A stretch of 21,723 bases of DNA from Sulfurovaceae bacterium (lineage in GTDB: Bacteria; Campylobacterota; Campylobacteria; Campylobacterales; Sulfurovaceae). The stretch covers positions 1 to 21,723 of the forward strand of contig JAOZOG010000007.1 in the NCBI GenBank assembly GCA_029933395.1, written 5' to 3'. Made by a program: the position numbers and the translations under genes. Shown here one piece after another: positions 1 to 5,861 of the stretch. Under the pieces are notes generated by a model, which was not told the DNA's origin, did not search any database, and saw nothing but the letters and a program-made list of their open reading frames with translations. The first letter of the stretch is position 1; each line of letters opens with the position of its first letter.

Positions 1-166
1 TGCACCCGAAGGTTCATCGATGATTTTTCGCAAAGTACCTGTATGCGATGATTGCATAGAGTGCTGTATTGCTATTTCGGGATTTGGGTGAGAGATCGAC
101 TCAGCACCTGAAAGCAAAGCGTGTTATACTTCGATCTGAATCCAAATCAAGCAAAAGGAGAAGAAA
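1..166. other. Left edge, no gene assigned
   Basis: No gene can be assigned with confidence. A plus-strand frame is open from base 2 to a TGA at 89-91 and ends with a Cys-rich stretch (VCDDCIECC). A minus-strand frame could start at an ATG at 55-57 and run off the left edge. Either could be the edge of a real neighbour, but both are too short to judge. The right part holds the promoter-like sequence and ribosome binding site of the next gene. Confidence 0.3.
122..130 (+). promoter_or_regulatory. Extended -10 promoter element upstream of the AIM24-family gene
   Basis: TGTTATACT is an extended -10 (TGnTATACT) 36 bases before the start codon. No good -35 is visible, which is common for housekeeping promoters in Campylobacterota. 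AAAGGAGAAG follows just before the ATG as ribosome binding site. Confidence 0.4.
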
Positions 167-949
167 ATGCAATGTCACGAAGTCGATTATGAGATCATGG
201 GAAATGACCTTCAGGTAGTCGAAGTGGAGCTCGACCCCGGCGAAACGGTGATCGCCGAGGCGGGAGCGATGTCATGGATGGATGACGGCATTTCATTCGA
301 AGCGAAGATGGGTGACGGATCCGAGACCAGCAGCGGTTTCTTCGACACGGTCTTCAGCGCCGGCAAACGTCTGATCGGTGGAGAGTCACTCTTCATGACT
401 CACTTCACCAATATCGGCAGCGGTAAAAAACGTGTCGCTTTCGGCGCCCCTTTTCCCGGTAGAATCATCCCTCTCGATATGGCCAAACATGGCAATGAAA
501 TCTTCTGCCAGAAGGATGCCTTTCTCTGTGCCGCCCTGGGAACCAAACTCGATATCTCTTTCAACCGCAAACTCGGACGCGGTTTCTTCGGCGGAGAAGG
601 ATTCATCATGGAGCATCTCCAGGGTGACGGTATGGCTTTCCTTCATGCGGGCGGCACCATCGTCAAAAAGGAGCTGAAAGGCGAGACGATCTTCGTCGAT
701 ACCGGCTGTCTGGTCGCCTATACAAATGGGATCGATTTCGATATACAGAAAGCAGGCGGCATGAAGTCGATGCTCTTTGGGGGAGAGGGGATCTTCCTTG
801 CCACACTGCGGGGTACCGGTACCGTCTACCTCCAGAGCCTCCCCTTCTCCAGACTCGCCGACCGTATCGTCTCAACCGCCTCTTTTGGCGGAAGCGACCA
901 GGGTGAAGGCTCCGTACTGGGCGGTATCGCAAATATGTTCGAACGCTGA
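167..949 (+). CDS. TIGR00266 / AIM24 family protein
   Basis: A 260-residue protein of the TIGR00266 (AIM24-like) family, a Gly-rich beta-structured family found in bacteria and mitochondria whose molecular role is unsettled. Family features include the N-terminal stretch VEVELDPGETVIAEAGAMSW (residues 20-39), an FTNIGSGKKRVAFGAPFPG-type segment and the Gly-rich FFGGEGFIMEHLQGDG and FGGEGIFLATLRGTGTVYLQ repeats. There is no signal peptide or membrane segment, so it is probably cytoplasmic. The length is normal for the family. The start is set by AAAGGAGAAG a few bases upstream. It appears monocistronic and converges on the next gene with only six bases between the stops. Family assignment is confident; no function is claimed. 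Confidence 0.85.
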   Translation: MQCHEVDYEIMGNDLQVVEVELDPGETVIAEAGAMSWMDDGISFEAKMGDGSETSSGFFDTVFSAGKRLIGGESLFMTHFTNIGSGKKRVAFGAPFPGRIIPLDMAKHGNEIFCQKDAFLCAALGTKLDISFNRKLGRGFFGGEGFIMEHLQGDGMAFLHAGGTIVKKELKGETIFVDTGCLVAYTNGIDFDIQKAGGMKSMLFGGEGIFLATLRGTGTVYLQSLPFSRLADRIVSTASFGGSDQGEGSVLGGIANMFER

Positions 950-955
950 CAGGCG

Positions 956-1441
956 CTACAGCTTTTCAGCCAACGCCACCCCCTTCTCCAGCAGTTTGGC
1001 GTAGAGCAGCCTCTCATAATTGGAGGCAGGCGGTTCGAGTTTGACGGTGATCTGATTGACAGCAGTGTCACTGATCACCCTCCCCTCATCGACGATCGAC
1101 CACTTCTTCAGATAAAGCCTGCCGCGATTGTCTCCGATACTGTAGGCAACTACAGATGTTTTATCTTTTTCAAATAGAATATAGGGCACATCGGGAATCT
1201 GCCAGACTATTTTTCCCCATGGTTCCCACTCATAGGCTATATCATACTGCTCCAGCTCGATCTTGGCTGCATCGAGACTTTTATCTGCCAAGGTTTCGAG
1301 GGTTGTGATGATTACAGAAGCGATACGTTCCAGTTCTGCATCACTGATCAGTACCTCATCTGCCTTTCTGCTTCCCGTCAGCCAATTGATCAATAGATAC
1401 ACTACAGCCACGATCCCGATGATTGCAAACAGTGTTCTCAT
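956..1441 (-). CDS. Hypothetical protein with one N-terminal membrane anchor
   Basis: I do not recognise this 161-residue protein. Residues 2-22 (FAIIGIVAVVYLLINWL) form one hydrophobic segment after a short basic start, which suggests a membrane anchor. The rest is soluble: a charged helix (residues about 30-62) followed by a probable beta-rich part with several Trp residues (YEWEPWGKIVWQIPDVPY). There are no Cys residues, metal motifs or repeats to suggest a reaction. GGAGGAG (complement of 1446-1452) sits a few bases before the ATG and supports this start. It is transcribed away from the hydrogenase operon, so the 142-base gap at 1442-1583 carries both promoters. Coding status looks sound; function is unknown. 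Confidence 0.75.
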   Translation of the reverse strand: MRTLFAIIGIVAVVYLLINWLTGSRKADEVLISDAELERIASVIITTLETLADKSLDAAKIELEQYDIAYEWEPWGKIVWQIPDVPYILFEKDKTSVVAYSIGDNRGRLYLKKWSIVDEGRVISDTAVNQITVKLEPPASNYERLLYAKLLEKGVALAEKL

Positions 1442-1466
1442 TTCTCTCCTCCACTATAGCTGATGA

Positions 1467-1472
1467 AGTATA
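1467..1472 (-). promoter_or_regulatory. Possible -10 element of the membrane-anchored hypothetical gene
   Basis: On the minus strand TTGTATACT is read here, with TATACT at 1467-1472, about 26 bases upstream of the start codon. No convincing -35 is seen. The call rests on position and a near-consensus hexamer only. Confidence 0.25.
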
Positions 1473-1524
1473 CAATAATTTTCTCTCCACCCTCCCCCTG
1501 CTCTCAAAGAATCCAGACGCCCTC

Positions 1525-1551
1525 TTGATAAAAATAAAATTTCATTATAAT
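1525..1551 (+). promoter_or_regulatory. Sigma-70-like promoter of the hydrogenase operon
   Basis: TTGATA (1525-1530), a 15-base spacer and a perfect TATAAT (1546-1551) precede the hydrogenase fusion gene by 32 bases. The expected transcript start is near 1557-1559, giving a short leader with AGGAGG at 1572-1577. The spacer is shorter than the ideal 17 bases, so the -35 is the weaker part. No operator-like repeat is visible next to it. Confidence 0.45.
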
Positions 1552-1583
1552 GATAAAAGCATTTCTCCATCAGGAGGCAGATT

Positions 1584-4001
1584 ATGAAAATAGTCATCAT
1601 TGGAGGGGGTATCGCAGGTACCTATTTGGCCAACGGTATTAAGAAAAATATACCCGATACAGATGTACAGATCCTCTCAGACGAAGCCTATATGCCCTAT
1701 GACCGGATACATCTGTGTCGTCTTGTCAATGACAGTGAGATGATAGAAGATATCTCTTTAACACTTGAATCAAGTGTAAAAATCAACCTCAATCAAAAAG
1801 TCACCAAAATAGATCCAAAAGCCAAAAAAGTAATAACTCAATCCTCTGCCTTTGACTACGATAAACTGATTATCGCTACAGGCTCTGTTCCAAAAACACT
1901 CTTTGATACCTCCGGGATCAAAAATGCCGCAACTTTCAGAAGTGCTGACGATACCCAAAAGATAAAAGAAGGAATCAAAGGCAAGGAGGCAGTGATTGTC
2001 GGCGCCGGCCCCATTGCACTGGAACTGCTCGATACCCTGAATCTTATGTCAACCATCCAAAAGATTACCCTTCTTGTACGAAGCCGTTCTCTTTATGATA
2101 AAACCCTCTCTCCCCAATCGATCAATATCATTGAATCTACTTACCTCAAAAGCGGCAAAGTGAGGATCTCTTATGAAGATGAAATAATCGATAAAACGAT
2201 TCACAATGATGAAATCACACAGATCATCACCAAAAAACTGAAGATTGAAAATCCCTTTCTGATCTTTGGTATAGGCATTCAGCCAAACATTGATTTCGCC
2301 AGAGACTCTCTGGAATGCAACAGAGGAGTTTTGACAAATCCTAAAATGCAAACAAGCGATACAGATATCTATGCCGTCGGCGAAGCGGCAGAGATAAAAG
2401 AAACAGGTTTCATAGCAGGTCATGTCAAAGAGTGTACCCTGCAGGCAGAGGTAGCAATTGCAAATATTTTAGGAATCGAAGAGCGCGTTTTCAAACAGGA
2501 AATATCGATAGATATGCTCAAGGTGGGGGAATTTGATCTGGTCGACGTCAAAGCACCTGCCTTTTGCCAAAAGTATGAAAAGATTCTGATGACATCTGAT
2601 CAAGACCAAAGAGTTGACGAATATTATATTTGTGATGACAAACTGACGCGCTTTGTCGGCATCAACTCCAATATCGATATAGGCTATCTCGAAAAGCTGA
2701 TGAAAGAGAAGGAACCGATCGATGCTTCTTATCTTTATCAAAACAGACTGCATTCAGAAAGAGGCAGACTTATATGCAGTTGCGAACATGTCTATCAAAA
2801 AGATTTGGAAGAGATGGTCAAAGAAAACGCTATTTCCAACTTTCAGGAGTTGGCAGCGTTCACGCAGGCAGGACGTGTATGTGGAAGATGCAAAAAGATG
2901 GTAGAAGATGTGATCGAAGCATCTCAGGTATTAATCGACCCCAATAAACCTAAAAAGAGTGCGACAGATATCCAAAGAGAGAAAGAGCTCGCATTGGTCA
3001 AAAAAAGAATAGAAAAGTTCAACAGACTCCATCCGCAAAACCAACTGGACAGTGAAAATCTCAGCAGTGCGATGGATGCTTTTGAGATCGGTACCAAAGA
3101 GTTAAACAGCTGGCTTGCAATGGTTACGGCGACGATGCAGCTGCATCCCGAGTTTGCTTCACTCATCAAAGAGGGAGTCAGTATGCTGAACAGGATACCT
3201 ATCATCTGGCTGGAGTTGGCTGACTGTTCCGGAAACTCCGAAGCATTTATCAAATCTGCCCATCCGGCTATTGAGGATCTCATTTTTGAGTATATCTCTT
3301 TGGATTACCATGAACTGCTTATGAGTGCCGCAGGTGAACAGAGTGAGAGCGCACTGGAACATACGATCAGGACCCAAAAAGGCAACTATATCCTCATCGT
3401 CGAAGGGGCTGTACCGCTTGGTATGGAGGGGAAGTTTCTGCGTATCGGCACCAAGGGAGAGACAGGTATTTCGCTGCTTCGAAAGTGTGCCAAAGATGCT
3501 GCGATGGTCATCTCCGTGGGAAGCTGCGCTTTTGACGGCGGGGTGGTAGCGGCAGCACCCAACCCTACCGGTGCGGTAGGTGCAGCAGAAGCCTTGGGAC
3601 AAAAGGATATCATCAACCTCCCCGGCTGCCCGGTCAACCCTATCAATATTGTAGGAACACTGCTTTCGTACCTGATGTTTGACGAATTACCCTCTCTGGA
3701 TCAATACAACCGACCTCTCTGGGCATACGAAGGCAGAATCCACGACAACTGCGAAAGACGCGGTCACTATGAACTGGGTGAATTTGTCAAAGCGTGGGGA
3801 GACGAAGGGGCAAAAAAGGGATGGTGTCTTTTTGAGATGGGATGCAAAGGGCCCTATGCAAATGCCAACTGCCCCACGATGAAATTCAACCTGAATACCA
3901 GCTGGCCGGTACAGGCAGGACATGGATGTATGGGGTGTGTGGAGAAGGGATTTTTCGACAAACTGGCAAACGAACGCAAAATCAGGGAGGAAAAGCTATG
4001 A
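1584..4001 (+). CDS. Fusion: FAD/NAD(P)H oxidoreductase + BFD [2Fe-2S] + [NiFe]-hydrogenase small subunit
   Basis: An 805-residue three-part protein. Residues 1-330 resemble the NirB-type pyridine-nucleotide disulfide oxidoreductase fold: FAD motif GGGIAG (7-12), YDRIHL (39-44), IIATG (96-100), a second dinucleotide motif GAGPIA (140-145) and the MQTSDTDIYAVGE segment (255-267). Residues 396-446 are a BFD-like [2Fe-2S] module with Cys 398, 400, 433 and 436. After a linker, residues 538-805 are a [NiFe]-hydrogenase small subunit. Its distal-cluster ligands are His720, Cys723, Cys748 and Cys754; its medial-cluster ligands are Cys763, Cys782 and Cys785; its proximal-cluster ligands are Cys548, Cys648 and Cys682, with Asn551 where a fourth Cys is expected. 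No Tat signal or membrane anchor is present, so it is probably cytoplasmic. Electrons could pass between H2 and NAD(P) through flavin and Fe-S centres (inference). AGGAGG at 1572-1577 sets the start. It overlaps the large-subunit gene by ATGA. Confidence 0.9.
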   Translation: MKIVIIGGGIAGTYLANGIKKNIPDTDVQILSDEAYMPYDRIHLCRLVNDSEMIEDISLTLESSVKINLNQKVTKIDPKAKKVITQSSAFDYDKLIIATGSVPKTLFDTSGIKNAATFRSADDTQKIKEGIKGKEAVIVGAGPIALELLDTLNLMSTIQKITLLVRSRSLYDKTLSPQSINIIESTYLKSGKVRISYEDEIIDKTIHNDEITQIITKKLKIENPFLIFGIGIQPNIDFARDSLECNRGVLTNPKMQTSDTDIYAVGEAAEIKETGFIAGHVKECTLQAEVAIANILGIEERVFKQEISIDMLKVGEFDLVDVKAPAFCQKYEKILMTSDQDQRVDEYYICDDKLTRFVGINSNIDIGYLEKLMKEKEPIDASYLYQNRLHSERGRLICSCEHVYQKDLEEMVKENAISNFQELAAFTQAGRVCGRCKKMVEDVIEASQVLIDPNKPKKSATDIQREKELALVKKRIEKFNRLHPQNQLDSENLSSAMDAFEIGTKELNSWLAMVTATMQLHPEFASLIKEGVSMLNRIPIIWLELADCSGNSEAFIKSAHPAIEDLIFEYISLDYHELLMSAAGEQSESALEHTIRTQKGNYILIVEGAVPLGMEGKFLRIGTKGETGISLLRKCAKDAAMVISVGSCAFDGGVVAAAPNPTGAVGAAEALGQKDIINLPGCPVNPINIVGTLLSYLMFDELPSLDQYNRPLWAYEGRIHDNCERRGHYELGEFVKAWGDEGAKKGWCLFEMGCKGPYANANCPTMKFNLNTSWPVQAGHGCMGCVEKGFFDKLANERKIREEKL

Positions 4002-5665
4002 AAAAGATCGTGATCGACCCCATTACGAGAATCGAGGGGCATCTGCGCGCAGAGATAGAGATTGATGAAAACAATATCGTCCAGGAAGCCTATATCAGTG
4101 GTCAGCTTTTCAGGGGTATCGAGACCATCCTGAAAAATCGTGATCCAAGAGATGCAGGATTGCTGGCAGGCAGAATCTGCGGAGTATGCACCAACTCCCA
4201 CTTTCGTGCTGCCATCACGGCAGTCGAAGATGCATATGCACTCGAGCTTCCCAAAAATGCACAAATTATCAGGGATCTGATCTCTTTGGCACTCTTTTTG
4301 CAAGACCATGTCGTACACTTCTATCATCTGCATCTTCTGGACTATGTCGATGTTACCGACGCACTGGAAGCAGACCCCAAACAGACCAGCAAACTCGGGC
4401 ATCAATTCTCCGAAAGACCCTATGCCAATTCTCATGCACACTATATCAGCGTCAAAGAAAAATTGCAAAAATTTGTCAAAGCAGGAAAACTCGGGCTTTT
4501 TGCCAACGGCTACTGGGGCCATAAAGCCTACAAACTCTCCCCTGAAGAGAACCTTTTGCTACTCTCCCACTATCTTGAGGCGTTGAAATTCCAGACCAAC
4601 ATCTCCCAGGCGATCGCTATCTTCGGCGGGAAAACACCTCATCCCCAGACCATCGTCGTCGGCGGTATCACGAGTGTTGCCGATATGCTCAATCCACAAA
4701 GGCTCAATGACTTTATCTTTATTATGAAAGAAGCAAAAGCGTTTATAGACAGAGCCTACCTGCCCGATATGAAGCTGCTTGTCAGAGGGTATAAGGAGGA
4801 GATCAAACAGGGACTGGGTAAAGGCGCGGGGAATTTCCTGAGTGTCGGAGGCTACCAGTTTGACAAAAACCACCGCCTCTTTGAACCCGGAGTGATCTTT
4901 GGAGGAGATTTTACCGCCATACACCCTTTTGATGCCAGGCAGATTACGGAAAATGTCGAGCGTGCATGGTATGACGGTGATGATATCTGTTATACCGACC
5001 TTAATCCGGACGGTACCCTGAAGACAGCAGGCAATAGAGATAAATACAGCTGGATCAAGGCACCGAGATATGCCCAAAAGTCGATGGAGTGTGGTCCGCT
5101 TGCGAGGATACTAGTCAGCTATTATCAGGGCAATGAATTGATCAAACCTTTTGTCGATAGCTTCCTGAAAGAGACCGACCTCACAATGGAAGATCTTCAC
5201 ACTACCATAGGCAGAAATGCTGCCCGGGCAATCGAAACTGCCTACATCGCGGAGTATCTTTTCCGTTTTATCAATACACTGGTCGAAAATATCAAATACT
5301 ACGATACTGCCACATGGAAACAGTATCAGTTTGACACACTTCCCGGCGAAAGTGGCGGTAAAGCTTTTCTGGAAGTTCCCAGAGGCGTACTCTCGCACTT
5401 TGTAGAGATCAAAAACCAAAAGATCGACAAATATCAGGTGATTGCCCCTACCACCTGGAATGCTTCACCCAAAGATAGCAGTGGGCAAAGAGGCGCCTAT
5501 GAAGAAGCACTTATCGGTTTAACATTGCAAGATTCCCAAAAACCACTGGAAGTCCTGCGGGTGCTACATGCATTTGATCCCTGTATCGCATGTGCGGTGC
5601 ATGTGATCGATGCAAAAGGGAAAGAGGTTGGAAAGTTTAAAATAGAGCAAAACTGTCTTCTATAA
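3998..5665 (+). CDS. [NiFe]-hydrogenase large subunit
   Basis: A 555-residue catalytic subunit that binds the NiFe(CN)2CO centre and splits or forms H2. The N-terminal L0 signature is DPITRIEGHLRAEIEI (7-22). The L1 motif is RICGVCTNSH with Cys61, Cys64 and His68. The L2 motif is DPCIACAVH with Cys529, Cys532 and His535. Twenty residues follow His535, so a maturation endopeptidase of the HynD/HupD type should cleave it; none is in the window. Segments such as DHVVHFYHLHLLDYVDV look group 1-like, but the partner lacks a Tat signal, so I leave the group open. The start is the ATG at 3998, overlapping the small-subunit stop, behind AGGGAGG at 3983-3989. An earlier in-frame ATG at 3842 lies inside the upstream gene and is not used. 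Confidence 0.93.
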   Translation: MKKIVIDPITRIEGHLRAEIEIDENNIVQEAYISGQLFRGIETILKNRDPRDAGLLAGRICGVCTNSHFRAAITAVEDAYALELPKNAQIIRDLISLALFLQDHVVHFYHLHLLDYVDVTDALEADPKQTSKLGHQFSERPYANSHAHYISVKEKLQKFVKAGKLGLFANGYWGHKAYKLSPEENLLLLSHYLEALKFQTNISQAIAIFGGKTPHPQTIVVGGITSVADMLNPQRLNDFIFIMKEAKAFIDRAYLPDMKLLVRGYKEEIKQGLGKGAGNFLSVGGYQFDKNHRLFEPGVIFGGDFTAIHPFDARQITENVERAWYDGDDICYTDLNPDGTLKTAGNRDKYSWIKAPRYAQKSMECGPLARILVSYYQGNELIKPFVDSFLKETDLTMEDLHTTIGRNAARAIETAYIAEYLFRFINTLVENIKYYDTATWKQYQFDTLPGESGGKAFLEVPRGVLSHFVEIKNQKIDKYQVIAPTTWNASPKDSSGQRGAYEEALIGLTLQDSQKPLEVLRVLHAFDPCIACAVHVIDAKGKEVGKFKIEQNCLL

Positions 5666-5719
5666 AATTTTATTGGCTTCATAGATCAACTGTCCAAGTG
5701 CTAGCCCCTCATTATTTGT
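5660..5719 (-). pseudogene. hypF: Remnant of a hypF 3' end
   Basis: Read on the minus strand, this stretch encodes NNEGLALGQLIYEANKIL and then TAG. The pattern (N/D)(D/E)G(L/I)(A/S)LGQ is the conserved C-terminal motif of HypF, the carbamoyltransferase that starts cyanide-ligand synthesis for [NiFe] hydrogenases. The frame stays open for several further codons at 5720-5743, but these are AT-rich and do not look like HypF. No start codon or rest of the gene follows. The stop overlaps the large-subunit stop by 6 bases tail to tail. The likely reading is that hypF once converged on this operon and all but its last codons was lost. The motif is short, so another origin is possible. Confidence 0.5.
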
Positions 5720-5763
5720 TGTGGTAGTGATAATTATTTTATATAATATTATTTGTTTCTACT

Positions 5764-5777
5764 TATTTATATAAATA
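5764..5777. repeat. Perfect 14-bp AT palindrome
   Basis: TATTTATATAAATA is its own reverse complement and lies just upstream of the likely -10 of the cation ATPase gene. It could be an operator for a dimeric regulator. In a stretch this AT-rich, chance is also possible. Confidence 0.35.
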
Positions 5778-5789
5778 GAAAAATTAGGA

Positions 5790-5800
5790 TAGAATATAAA
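5790..5800 (+). promoter_or_regulatory. Likely -10 region of the first cation ATPase gene
   Basis: Two overlapping hexamers, TAGAAT (5790-5795) and TATAAA (5795-5800), stand about 62 bases before the start codon in an AT-rich tract. No clear -35 is seen. AAAGGTGG at 5851-5858 is a weak ribosome binding site. Confidence 0.3.
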
Positions 5801-5861
5801 GAGAACAAGAGTAACAAAAAAACTATTCGATGGGCAGTTAAAATAAATCCAAAGGTGGCTT

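Noticed and set aside
3842..3997. A 52-codon upstream extension of the hydrogenase large subunit
   Set aside because: It lies wholly inside the small-subunit gene in another frame. The ATG at 3998 has a ribosome binding site and gives the family start DPITRIEGH.
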